Assembly: GCA_964386325.1 (NCBI GenBank)
Contig: CAYLQY010000001.1
Coordinates: forward strand, 124,001-188,000
Source: Anaerorhabdus sp964386325
GTDB taxonomy: Bacteria; Bacillota_I; Bacilli_A; Erysipelotrichales; Erysipelotrichaceae
Direction: 5' to 3'
DNA length: 64,000 nucleotides
In this document: positions 52,707 through 61,635 of the stretch, piece after piece
Layout: each line of letters starts with the position of its first letter
Numbering within the stretch: position 1 is the first letter of the stretch
The notes under the pieces: model-generated
What the model saw: only the letters and a program-made list of their open reading frames with translations
What the model was told of the DNA's origin: nothing
Database searches by the model: none
Translations under genes and position numbers: made by a program

Positions 52707-53462
52707 ATGCAAATAAAAGAGCAACTAATTTCAACAGATAAATATGGTCTAAAATGCCCATATGAAATGAAACCTAAATATATTACGATTCATAATACAG
52801 GTAATAATGCTTCTGCACAAAATGAAATTAATTATATGAAAAGTAACATGAGTAATGTAAGTTATCATATTGCAGTAGATGATAAAATAGCTATTATGGG
52901 AATTCCGTTAGATCGCAACGCATGGCATGCTGGTGATGGCAGCAAAGGAACAGGAAATCGTGAAAGTATAGGTATTGAAATATGCTATTCTACAGATTAC
53001 AAAACAGATCGACATGAAAAAGCATTTTACAATGCAATAGAAGTAACGAAACAATTAATGAAACAATTTAACATTCCAATAGAAAATATTAGACAACACT
53101 ATGATTGGACAAAAAAAGATTGTCCACATCGGATTAGAAAGGAAGGAACTTGGCAAAAGTTCCTTTCTTTATGTACTAATGAAGTATGTGTTGAGATGCG
53201 TAATCAACTATTACAACGCATTAAAGTAGTAAAAGAAGGCTTGTATATTAGAGAAAATTACAATGGAGAAATAATTGGTTATATTCCTGAAGGCAGTTAT
53301 CAAGATTTCGATATTATTATGTTTGATGAGTATATTCAAAGTGATGGGTATCAACACTGTAAGGTAAAGGGAACTTGGAGTTATAAAGGTATAGATTACA
53401 TAAATCAAGTTGGTGATATTCAATTTGATTCTCGTTGTTATTTGATTGGAGAAAGTGAGTGA
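52707..53462 (+). CDS. N-acetylmuramoyl-L-alanine amidase (endolysin)
   Basis: 251 residues. The start at 52707 has AGGAGAAG 7 bp upstream; the longer frame to 52638 overlaps the previous gene. Amidase_2 zinc ligands are H29 (ITIHNTG), a middle His and H141 with C139 (KDCPHRI). A C-terminal domain of about 80 residues (residues 165-245) looks like an SH3-type cell-wall binding domain. It releases the particles from the producer, or acts at the cell wall. Confidence 0.9.
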   Translation: MQIKEQLISTDKYGLKCPYEMKPKYITIHNTGNNASAQNEINYMKSNMSNVSYHIAVDDKIAIMGIPLDRNAWHAGDGSKGTGNRESIGIEICYSTDYKTDRHEKAFYNAIEVTKQLMKQFNIPIENIRQHYDWTKKDCPHRIRKEGTWQKFLSLCTNEVCVEMRNQLLQRIKVVKEGLYIRENYNGEIIGYIPEGSYQDFDIIMFDEYIQSDGYQHCKVKGTWSYKGIDYINQVGDIQFDSRCYLIGESE

Positions 53463-53466
53463 TGTT

Positions 53467-53643
53467 ATGAAAGATAAACTAAATAAACTAATTGATTTGA
53501 AAAGTATTATAACACTGAGCATGATTGCTGCACTTATTTTTGGTTGGTTTGTCAATAAAGTAAGCTCGGAGCAATTCATTCCATTAGTGACAATGATTCT
53601 AACTTTTTATTTTGCTCGTAATAAGTCAAGTAATATCGACTAG
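53467..53643 (+). CDS. Small phage membrane protein, holin-like
   Basis: 58 residues with two short hydrophobic stretches (about 12-31 and 35-50). The start at ATG 53467 follows the lysin by 4 bp; a TTG at 53446 would extend it. Size and place fit a holin subunit. Confidence 0.65.
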   Translation: MKDKLNKLIDLKSIITLSMIAALIFGWFVNKVSSEQFIPLVTMILTFYFARNKSSNID

Positions 53644-53644
53644 T

Positions 53645-53926
53645 ATGGATCAAAGTACATCGATTACTTTGGGGTTACTATTAGCTATAATTGGATGTTT
53701 TGTTGGATTAGCTGGCTGGATTTCAAATCGCGATAAAAAGATTGCGTATGATAGTGAATTTAAAGGTTCAGTTAATGCTAAACTCGATGTAGTTTTGGGA
53801 ATAAAAACTGAAATAAAAGAGTTGAAAGATGACTTTAAGAAAATATCTGAGAAGATTGTAATTGTTGAGGAATCAACGAAATCAGCACATAAAAGATTAG
53901 ATGAACATATTTCTTCTCATGATTAA
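53645..53926 (+). CDS. XhlA-like membrane/coiled-coil protein
   Basis: 93 residues. One membrane segment (about residues 8-24) is followed by a coiled coil (residues 40-85). This is like the XhlA/holin-associated proteins of Bacillus defective phages. It ends the operon. Confidence 0.65.
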   Translation: MDQSTSITLGLLLAIIGCFVGLAGWISNRDKKIAYDSEFKGSVNAKLDVVLGIKTEIKELKDDFKKISEKIVIVEESTKSAHKRLDEHISSHD

Positions 53927-53958
53927 GGGTGTATCCATTGGATACACCCTCTTTTTTT
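53927..53958 (+). terminator. Tail operon terminator
   Basis: GGGTGTATCC and GGATACACCC form a perfect 10-bp stem with an ATT loop, followed by CTCTTTTTTT. Confidence 0.92.
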
Positions 53959-54229
53959 AGTATTCGCATCTGAATTTTTTTTCATTTGGTACAAGAGAAA
54001 GTTCTTTTATTGTTACATTATCAACTTGAATAAAGTGATTACCTTCTTTTAATGTTTTTAATACTTGACGTATGTTATTTTCATCACCTTGAATTTGAAT
54101 TTCAACCATACCATTTTCCATATTGCGTACATAACCTGTACAATTATGACGAATTGCAGTAAGTTGAGTAAAGTTTCTAAAGCCTACTCCTTGTACCTGT
54201 CCTTCGACTATTATGTAATATCTTTTCAT
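53957..54229 (-). CDS. acyP: Acylphosphatase
   Basis: 90 residues. The active-site motif VEGQVQGVGFRNF (Arg) and the GYVRNMENGMVEI (Asn) segment identify the enzyme. The start at 54229 has AAAGGAAA 9 bp upstream; the longer frame to 54262 is not supported. It hydrolyses acyl phosphates. Confidence 0.92.
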   Translation of the reverse strand: MKRYYIIVEGQVQGVGFRNFTQLTAIRHNCTGYVRNMENGMVEIQIQGDENNIRQVLKTLKEGNHFIQVDNVTIKELSLVPNEKKFRCEY

Positions 54230-54355
54230 AATACTATTTCCTTTATATGTATAGTATATCATTAAAATTCATTTTAATTAAAGATACAATTAGTTGAAAG
54301 CCTAGTGAATAAACATATAATTAGATTATAAATAGGTTTTGCAAGTCGGTGTATA

Positions 54356-54384
54356 TTGACAAAATGATGAAAAAGTCTTATATT
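54356..54384 (+). promoter_or_regulatory. Promoter of the Mn2+ riboswitch transcript
   Basis: TTGACA (54356-54361) and TATATT (54379-54384), 17 bp apart. Confidence 0.8.
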
Positions 54385-54399
54385 CATTATTATGTTGTA

Positions 54400-54510
54400 T
54401 AGGGGAGTAGCTACAGATTTTCTAATCTGTGTAAGTATTCGACATCTCGGTGAATAACCCGGATACTTAAATCGCTTGATAAGCAAGACCTATCCACTGC
54501 AAAAGCGGGT
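54400..54510 (+). ncRNA. yybP-ykoY (Mn2+) riboswitch
   Basis: It has the family ends GGGGAGTAGC (54402-54411) and ACCTATCCACTGC (54488 area), with an internal CGGTGAATAACCCGG helix. A terminator (54481-54530) overlaps its 3' side. High Mn2+ should favour expression of the ATPase. Confidence 0.85.
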
Positions 54511-54530
54511 GGAATGTCTTGCTTTTTGCT
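54481..54530 (+). terminator. Riboswitch-controlled terminator
   Basis: AAGCAAGAC (54481-54489) pairs with GTCTTGCTT (54516-54524), followed by TTTGCTTTT. It shares bases with the aptamer's 3' side. Confidence 0.75.
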
Positions 54531-54546
54531 TTTCTAGGAGGAAAAT

Positions 54547-57150
54547 ATGTTTTATAACAAAACAAGAAATGAAGTAGTTGAAGATTTAGAAAGCAATGAA
54601 CAGTATGGTCTGCATACTAGCGAAATTGAAAAAGTTCGTGATAAATGTGGATACAATGAATTACAAGAACAAAAGAAACAGTCTTTATTCGTAAAGTTTT
54701 TATTACAATTTACTGATCCGTTAATTATTGTACTTATTGTTGCGGCAGTCGTATCAATTGCAGTTGATCCTCATGAATGGATTGATAGCTTAATAATTGT
54801 AATTGTTGTTATTTTCAATGCTGTATTAGGTGTTGTTCAAGAAAATAATGCCGAAAAATCACTAGAAGCTTTGAAAAAGATGAGTGCACCCAATTCTAAA
54901 GTAGTACGTGATGGTGAACGATTAACAATTCCTTCAAGAGAGCTTGTTGTTGGGGATGTTGTTATTCTTGAAGCTGGAGATTTTATCCCAAGTGATGGAA
55001 GAATACTAGAATCATTCAACTTAAAAGTTGATGAAAGTGCATTGACTGGAGAATCATTGCCAGTTAATAAAATTAGTGATGTTATCGAACAAGAAAACGT
55101 TCCACTAGGCGATCAAAAAAACATGGTTTTTGCTAGTACTGTAGTCACTTACGGTCGTGGTAAAATGATTGTCACTACAGTAGGAATGAATAACGAAGTT
55201 GGTAAGATTGCGACAATGCTGATGGTTTCTGGTAAAGAAACTACACCACTTCAAGATAAACTCGCTCAGATAAGTAAAGTTATTGGGGTTATGTGTTTAG
55301 GAATTTGTGCTGTAGTATTTGGTTTAGAATGGATGTCAGGGTTATCTATCCTTGAATCTTTTAAAACATCAGTAGCATTAGCAGTTGCAGCAATTCCAGA
55401 AGGATTAGCTACAGTTGTTACAATCGTATTAGCTATTGGTGTTACAAAAATGGTTAAAAACAATGCTATCGTAAGAAAACTACCAGCTGTTGAAACATTG
55501 GGTTCAGCAAGTGTTGTATGTAGTGATAAAACAGGTACATTGACTCAAAATAAAATGACGGTTGTTAAAACGTATACAATCGATGAAGGTGTACAAGCAT
55601 TTGATGGTAAAGGTAATGAAGCAGTTCGTGAGATGATGAAATGTTTCACACTATGTTCAGATGCAGAGATAAAATTCGAAGGAAGTGAAATGAAGCTTCT
55701 TGGTGATCCAACTGAAACAGCTTTAGTAGAAGCAAGTTTTAAGATGGGTGATAAAAAAGAAGATATGCACTTAAGAGCAAAAAGAAGTGATGAAATTGCA
55801 TTTGATTCTACTCGTAAGATGATGACGGTTTTCTTTCAAACAGAAAAAGGGGTTGTTTCACTTACTAAAGGTGCTCCAGATGTTATTATGTCTCGTTGTA
55901 CAAATACACCAAAAGATGCTTATGAATCAAATGAAACAATGGCTAATCAAGCTTTACGTGTACTAGCTGTTGCATATCGTGTTTGGAAAGAAATACCAGT
56001 ATTGTTAGATCCTAATGATGTTGAAAATGATATGACATTTATTGGGCTGGTGGGTATGATTGACCCACCACGTCCAGAAGTTAAAGTGGCTATTGAAGAA
56101 GCAAAACAAGGGGGTATCCGTACAATTATGATTACGGGTGACCATGTAACTACTGCAAAAGCAATTGCAATGGATTTAGGTATCTTGTTAGATGGTCAAA
56201 AAGCAATTACTGGAACTGAACTAGGGGCAATGTCTGAGGAAGAACTTGCACGCGAATTAGAAAATATTTCAGTATATGCGCGTGTTGCTCCAGAACACAA
56301 AGTACGAATTGTAAGTGCATGGCAAGCAAAAGGGCATGTAGTTGCGATGACAGGGGATGGTGTTAATGATTCTCCTGCATTAAAGAAAGCAGATATCGGT
56401 TGTGCAATGGGTATCACAGGAACAGATGTTTCTAAGGGTGCAGCTGACATGATTCTTACAGATGATAACTTCGCAACAATCATACACGCGGTAAGAGAAG
56501 GTAGAGGAATCTACAACAACATCAAAAAAGATGTTCAATTCTTGCTTTCAAGTAATATTGGTGAAGTACTTACAATCTTCACTGCTTCTATATTAAGTGT
56601 GTTAGGTTACAATTTAGGTGTTCCTCTATTACCTGTTCATTTATTATGGGTTAACTTAATTACGGATACACTTCCAGCATTTGCGTTAGGCTTAGAACCT
56701 GTTGATAAAGACATTATGAAAGAAAAACCACGTCCTAAGAATGAAAGCTTCTTCGCACATGGTTTGGGTTGGACAATTGCTTGGCAAGGTATTATGGTGG
56801 GTTCATTAACATTAATAGCTTATATTATTGGTAATAATATTACGCATGAAATTGGTATGACAATGGCATTTATGACATTATCATTATCACAATTATTCCA
56901 TGCATTTAATATTAAGAGTTCTCACAGTATTTTCCATAGAACAATATTCAATAACAAGTATTTATGGGGTGCATTAGCTGTAGGTATGATTTTACAAATT
57001 GCAGTCATGTATATCCCAGGTTTAAACACAATCTTTAGTTTAGAACCACTTAGCTTAGAACTTTCATTAACGGCTTTGGGATTGGCTTTATGCCCAATTG
57101 TTATTGTTGAAATTGTTAAATTATTTAAGAACCATATTTTCAAAAAATAA
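54547..57150 (+). CDS. P-type cation ATPase (PMCA-like; Ca2+/Mn2+ candidate)
   Basis: 867 residues. Cation ATPase N-domain, then the TGES motif (LTGESLPV), the membrane PEGL motif (AIPEGLATVV), DKTGTLTQNK phosphorylation site, the nucleotide domain with KGAPD, GDGVND, and six C-terminal membrane segments. Start has CTAGGAGG 8 bp upstream. The Mn2+ riboswitch suggests Mn2+ (or Ca2+/Mn2+) export to prevent metal overload; sequence alone would give Ca2+. Confidence 0.93.
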   Translation: MFYNKTRNEVVEDLESNEQYGLHTSEIEKVRDKCGYNELQEQKKQSLFVKFLLQFTDPLIIVLIVAAVVSIAVDPHEWIDSLIIVIVVIFNAVLGVVQENNAEKSLEALKKMSAPNSKVVRDGERLTIPSRELVVGDVVILEAGDFIPSDGRILESFNLKVDESALTGESLPVNKISDVIEQENVPLGDQKNMVFASTVVTYGRGKMIVTTVGMNNEVGKIATMLMVSGKETTPLQDKLAQISKVIGVMCLGICAVVFGLEWMSGLSILESFKTSVALAVAAIPEGLATVVTIVLAIGVTKMVKNNAIVRKLPAVETLGSASVVCSDKTGTLTQNKMTVVKTYTIDEGVQAFDGKGNEAVREMMKCFTLCSDAEIKFEGSEMKLLGDPTETALVEASFKMGDKKEDMHLRAKRSDEIAFDSTRKMMTVFFQTEKGVVSLTKGAPDVIMSRCTNTPKDAYESNETMANQALRVLAVAYRVWKEIPVLLDPNDVENDMTFIGLVGMIDPPRPEVKVAIEEAKQGGIRTIMITGDHVTTAKAIAMDLGILLDGQKAITGTELGAMSEEELARELENISVYARVAPEHKVRIVSAWQAKGHVVAMTGDGVNDSPALKKADIGCAMGITGTDVSKGAADMILTDDNFATIIHAVREGRGIYNNIKKDVQFLLSSNIGEVLTIFTASILSVLGYNLGVPLLPVHLLWVNLITDTLPAFALGLEPVDKDIMKEKPRPKNESFFAHGLGWTIAWQGIMVGSLTLIAYIIGNNITHEIGMTMAFMTLSLSQLFHAFNIKSSHSIFHRTIFNNKYLWGALAVGMILQIAVMYIPGLNTIFSLEPLSLELSLTALGLALCPIVIVEIVKLFKNHIFKK

Positions 57151-57160
57151 GCATAATAAG

Positions 57161-57197
57161 GCATGACATCTATAACGTATAGATGTCATGCTTTTTA
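57161..57197 (+). terminator. ATPase terminator
   Basis: GCATGACATCTAT and ATAGATGTCATGC form a perfect 13-bp stem with an AACGT loop, followed by TTTTT. Confidence 0.9.
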
Positions 57198-57321
57198 TAT
57201 TTAAATGCAAATGAAAAATTATAAATTAAGATATATTAATGTTCTTATATATTTGATTAATACTGGGATTGGTGCATTTCATGATATAATAAATATCTTG
57301 ATGAAATAGTTTGGAGAAATA

Positions 57322-58341
57322 ATGAAAAAAGAAAGTATTTCAAATTTAAATATTCTTTTAGGTAGATATAGGCTTGAATTAATGGGATTTGCTATTTTAT
57401 GGATTATATTTTTTCATATGAATTTTGTAACGTGGAATAAAATTGCCTACTATATTCATACTATTGGTTTTTTTGGTGTGGATATGTTCTTCTTTCTTTC
57501 TGCATATGGATTATATTATTCTCTGTCAAAAAAATCAGTATTTATGTTTTATAAAGCTAGAATAATCAAAATATATCCTTTGTATTTATTTGTTGCGACT
57601 ATTTTCTTTTTTATAAATGGATTAAGTGGAATGGGAAACTATATTCTATATGTCACTGGTATTGGGTATTGGGTTGGTGCCAATTATTTTGAATGGTATG
57701 TTCCAACGTTGATTGTATTCTATGCATTAACCCCATTTTTGTATAAAATATTTTCAAAGATAAAGGATTCGTCGAAAATTTATTTTATTATATTCTCAAT
57801 ATTAATCTCAATTATACTAAGTGTTTTCTCTGTGCAAATGGGTTGGAATTATGTAATTGGTTCGTTAACTAGAATACCTGTTTTTGTTTTAGGATTTTAT
57901 ATTGGTGATTTAGCATATCATAAGAAAAAAATGCATATTAATAGTATGGCAACGATATTGTGTGTATTTGTTGTGGGTATATTACTTTCTTATTTCTCAA
58001 CGATGTATTTTAAAAATTCGATTTATTTATTAGGTTTTGATTGTTATCCGGCACTTTTATTGGCTCCATCTTTATGCTATTTACTGGCATACATTTTTAG
58101 TAAACTTGATGAATTTAATCATAAAGTTTATAAATTTTTGACTTTTCCATTAATGAGTTGTGGGATAATTAGTTTTGAACTTTATCTTGTTCAACAACGA
58201 GTTAGTGATTTGTATTTATCTGCATTTTTACATAACGGAGAACTTATAATTTTTTTCTTAACCATTATTTTTGCTTTGTTTTTACATTATTTAATTTATT
58301 TTATTGAAAAGATTATGTTAAAAAAATGGTTTTTATTATAA
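57322..58341 (+). CDS. Acyltransferase 3 family membrane protein
   Basis: 339 residues with about ten membrane segments. It has the N-terminal LRGxAxxxVxxxH-like start (LELMGFAILWIIFFHM) and GFFGVDMFFFLSAYGLYYS, the AT3 family marks. Such enzymes O-acetylate sugars or cell-wall polymers. It opens a sugar-related cluster. Confidence 0.85.
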   Translation: MKKESISNLNILLGRYRLELMGFAILWIIFFHMNFVTWNKIAYYIHTIGFFGVDMFFFLSAYGLYYSLSKKSVFMFYKARIIKIYPLYLFVATIFFFINGLSGMGNYILYVTGIGYWVGANYFEWYVPTLIVFYALTPFLYKIFSKIKDSSKIYFIIFSILISIILSVFSVQMGWNYVIGSLTRIPVFVLGFYIGDLAYHKKKMHINSMATILCVFVVGILLSYFSTMYFKNSIYLLGFDCYPALLLAPSLCYLLAYIFSKLDEFNHKVYKFLTFPLMSCGIISFELYLVQQRVSDLYLSAFLHNGELIIFFLTIIFALFLHYLIYFIEKIMLKKWFLL

Positions 58342-58370
58342 AATATGTATAATTGAGAAGGGGAGTTTAG

Positions 58371-59303
58371 ATGAAGATAGCCATATTAGTACCTTGTTAC
58401 AATGAAGAATTGACAGTTGAGAAAGTTGTTGGTGATTTTAGACATTCTTGTCCAGATGCTGATATTTATGTTTATGACAACAATTCAAAAGATAAGACTT
58501 ACGAATTGGCTGTAAATTCTGGAGCAATAGTTCGTAAGGAAATTCATCAAGGCAAAGGGAATGTTGTGAAATCAATGTTTAGAGATATTGAAGCGGATGT
58601 TTATGTCCTTGTAGATGGTGATGATACCTATCCGGCAGATGAAATTCATAAATTAATTGATTGCGTGATTAATAAACAAGCTGATATGGTCATTGGAGAT
58701 CGCTTGAGTAATGGAACTTATTTTAAAGAGAATAAACGGGGATTCCATAGTTTTGGGAATAACTTAGTTAAAAATTTGATAAATAATTTATTTAAAAGTA
58801 ATATTAAGGATATTATGACGGGGTATCGTGCATTTAGTCGTAAATTTGTAAAATGCATGCCAGTTATGAGTGATGGTTTTCAAATTGAAACAGAAATGAC
58901 TGTTTTTTCCCTTGTATATGGAATGAATGTGATGGAAGTACCCATTAATTATCGTGATCGTCCAGAAGGTTCGGAATCAAAATTGAATACTATAGCGGAT
59001 GGTAAAAAAGTATTAATTACTTTATTTGATTTGTTTAAGAACTATCGCCCATTTTTGTTTTTTGGTATTCAATCTATTTTCTTTGGGCTGATTGGGTTAA
59101 TTATTGGATTGCCAGTTATAACCGAGTTTATAGCAACAGCTTATATTACAAAAGTACCTTCAGCAATTTTAGCTGCAAGTTTATTTATCATTGCATTTAT
59201 TTTGTTTGTTGTTGGTATTATTTTGGATTATTTGAAGAATCAAACGCAGCTACTATTTCAATTACATGTTAATGAATTTGTGAGAAACGATAAAGTAAAA
59301 TAA
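58371..59303 (+). CDS. Glycosyltransferase family 2 with C-terminal membrane segments
   Basis: 310 residues. The GT-A domain begins KIAILVPCYNEELTVEKVV, has VLVDGDDTYPAD (metal DxD) and DIMTGYRAFSRKF, and is followed by two membrane segments (about residues 220-245 and 258-285). This layout matches polyprenyl-phosphate glucosyl/mannosyltransferase-like enzymes (DPM type). It probably makes a lipid-linked sugar for surface glycan. Confidence 0.87.
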   Translation: MKIAILVPCYNEELTVEKVVGDFRHSCPDADIYVYDNNSKDKTYELAVNSGAIVRKEIHQGKGNVVKSMFRDIEADVYVLVDGDDTYPADEIHKLIDCVINKQADMVIGDRLSNGTYFKENKRGFHSFGNNLVKNLINNLFKSNIKDIMTGYRAFSRKFVKCMPVMSDGFQIETEMTVFSLVYGMNVMEVPINYRDRPEGSESKLNTIADGKKVLITLFDLFKNYRPFLFFGIQSIFFGLIGLIIGLPVITEFIATAYITKVPSAILAASLFIIAFILFVVGIILDYLKNQTQLLFQLHVNEFVRNDKVK

Positions 59304-59390
59304 TTGTGTGATAAAATGTTATTTCTTGACAAAATGTTAAAAAATAACTTTTTTATTGTATAATAACACTATTATCTTTGTGGGGGTAAT

Positions 59391-61580
59391 ATGAAAAAAA
59401 TATTATTTTTGTTATTAACTTTTATTATTGTATGCATCGGAATTCAAACTATTTTTAAGAATTCAACGAATGATACAGTAAAGAATACACCTACACCAGA
59501 AATCAAGGGAAATAATGTATTGGATGAATCAATCCATTATGCTCCTATCGTTGTGGATAATATAACTGGATTTGAAACATCATGGAATACAACCGCAACA
59601 GATGGGAATATAAAATTAAATTCTTCTTATGACAAACAAGATGTGTCAATAGAATATGCTGGCGAACAAATGTCAAGTTCGTTATTATTTCATGACGGTA
59701 TTCCATTTATTAAAGGAAATTCTTATGTTTTTTCGTTTAATGTAAGTAGTACTATTACTAGAAACTTGCAGGTTGTTTTTGCAAATGCTGATAATGGAGA
59801 AGTTTACTTTACACAAGACTACTCAGTTGGCGAAGCACAAAACATAAGCATTGATTTTAAGATGGAAAAAGATTCAACTTTTAATGGAAGAATTGGATTT
59901 TTTGTTGGGAATGATGGTAGTGAGGCAGTTAAAGGAATTCATAATGTAGTAATAAGCAATGCAAAACTGATAAATTCTTTTGCGAGCGACTATACGATTA
60001 AGGTGAATCAAATTGGATATAATATCTATGATCAAAAAATATGTGTATTTCCATATACACAAGGAGATAGTTTTGATGTTGTTAATGTAGAAACAAATAC
60101 AGTTGTTTATACAGGTTCAATAAAGAATAAAACAGTAAATGAGAAAACAGGGGAAACAAATTACATTGGTGATTTTACAAATGTAATGACACCTGGGAAA
60201 TATCGAATAGAGTCACAAATTGTTGGGACCTCTTATGAGTTCGAGATAAACGATAATTTATATGACTCAATCCAAAATCAATTGCTAAAAATGATTTCAT
60301 TACAGAGATGTGGAATCGCATTAGATTCATCATGGGCTAATGGGTTTACGCATGAACAGTGTCATAATGAGGAAGCAACTATTTATGGAACAGATTTTAA
60401 AAAAGATGTAACAGGTGGATGGCATGATGCTGGTGATTATGGAAGATATACAAAAACTGGCACAAAAACATTAACCGATTTATTGTTTGGATTTCTTGCT
60501 AATTCTGAAATACATAGTGATGCTGCAGGAATTTTGGAAAGTGGAAATAATATTCCGGATATTCTTGATGAAGCTAGAGTTGAATTAGAATGGCTATTAA
60601 AAATGCAAACAGATTCGGGAGAAGTGTATGGTAAGGCGGTAACTCCTACGTTACCAGGAGATATTTCTCCTGATAAAGATGTACAACCTATCTATTTGTT
60701 GAGTCCTGAAACCTCTATGGCAGGCGATTTTATAGGTGTTATGGCACTGGCTAGTGATGTATATAGAGAATATGATCAAGAATTTGCGAACCGTTGTTTA
60801 GCAGCAGCAAAACTATCATGGAATTATTTGGTATCAATGACTAATACTGGAGTAATATTAAATCCTACAGAAATTAATGCAGGTGAGTATCGTGATGCCT
60901 ATGATAATGATGATCGTTTTTATGCTGCGATATCACTTTGGAAAGTTACAAAAGATGATAGTTACTTGGAAGCAGCTAAAGATTTGTTTTTAAGCGATTC
61001 TAATTCTGCTAATGGGGTATCATGGCAAAATGTAGGAGGGTATGGAAGATACCTTTATTTGATGGATGTTGATGCAAAAAAAGACAAAGAATTTTATGAA
61101 CTTCTTCTAGAATCATTGAAAACAGAAGTTGATTTAAAAGCAGGAGTGGCATTTGCTGATGGCTATAATACAGCTCTAACACATTATTCATGGGGGAGCA
61201 ATGGAAGCATTGTTGAGGATGGCATTCTATTTATGATGGCTTACAATGTTATTGGTGATATGAATTATCGGCAATTAGCAATTGAGCAACTCAATTATAT
61301 ATTTGGTAAAAATGCGTTAAATATGACTTTTGTAAGTGAGTTTGGGAGAAACTCTCCGAAGAATATGCATCATCGTCTTTCTAAAGCAAATAATTCAACT
61401 CTGGTTGGTGCTTTAGTGGGTGGTGTTAACGCGGATAGAGATGATAATACAGCAAAATTACTTGGTGACAATATTCCTTCTGCAAAGGTTTATTTAGATA
61501 ATTATAATAGTTATTCTACTAACGAAGTAACAATTTATTGGAATGGCTCATTAATCAATTTATTAAGTTTACTTCAATAG
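59391..61580 (+). CDS. Membrane-anchored glycoside hydrolase family 9 protein
   Basis: 729 residues. An N-terminal anchor (residues 3-19) is followed by a CBM4/9-like beta sandwich (about 30-200), the Ig-like CelD_N domain (IKVNQIGYNIYDQKICVFPY, from about 203) and the GH9 catalytic domain. Catalytic residues are D346 and D349 in GGWHDAGDYG, and E712 in NEVTIYWNG. SEFGRNSPKNMHHR is the other conserved loop. GH9 enzymes hydrolyse beta-1,4-glucans. The membrane anchor and its place in a glycosyltransferase cluster suggest it trims a self-made glycan. Confidence 0.88.
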   Translation: MKKILFLLLTFIIVCIGIQTIFKNSTNDTVKNTPTPEIKGNNVLDESIHYAPIVVDNITGFETSWNTTATDGNIKLNSSYDKQDVSIEYAGEQMSSSLLFHDGIPFIKGNSYVFSFNVSSTITRNLQVVFANADNGEVYFTQDYSVGEAQNISIDFKMEKDSTFNGRIGFFVGNDGSEAVKGIHNVVISNAKLINSFASDYTIKVNQIGYNIYDQKICVFPYTQGDSFDVVNVETNTVVYTGSIKNKTVNEKTGETNYIGDFTNVMTPGKYRIESQIVGTSYEFEINDNLYDSIQNQLLKMISLQRCGIALDSSWANGFTHEQCHNEEATIYGTDFKKDVTGGWHDAGDYGRYTKTGTKTLTDLLFGFLANSEIHSDAAGILESGNNIPDILDEARVELEWLLKMQTDSGEVYGKAVTPTLPGDISPDKDVQPIYLLSPETSMAGDFIGVMALASDVYREYDQEFANRCLAAAKLSWNYLVSMTNTGVILNPTEINAGEYRDAYDNDDRFYAAISLWKVTKDDSYLEAAKDLFLSDSNSANGVSWQNVGGYGRYLYLMDVDAKKDKEFYELLLESLKTEVDLKAGVAFADGYNTALTHYSWGSNGSIVEDGILFMMAYNVIGDMNYRQLAIEQLNYIFGKNALNMTFVSEFGRNSPKNMHHRLSKANNSTLVGALVGGVNADRDDNTAKLLGDNIPSAKVYLDNYNSYSTNEVTIYWNGSLINLLSLLQ

Positions 61581-61635
61581 CTAATAAATTTGTATTAAAA
61601 GCATGAGATGTGATAGAATTTCGTAGGGTGAAAAC

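Noticed and set aside
43732..53958. Complete prophage
   Set aside because: No integrase, replication, terminase, portal or capsid gene can be found, and chromosomal genes lie at both ends.
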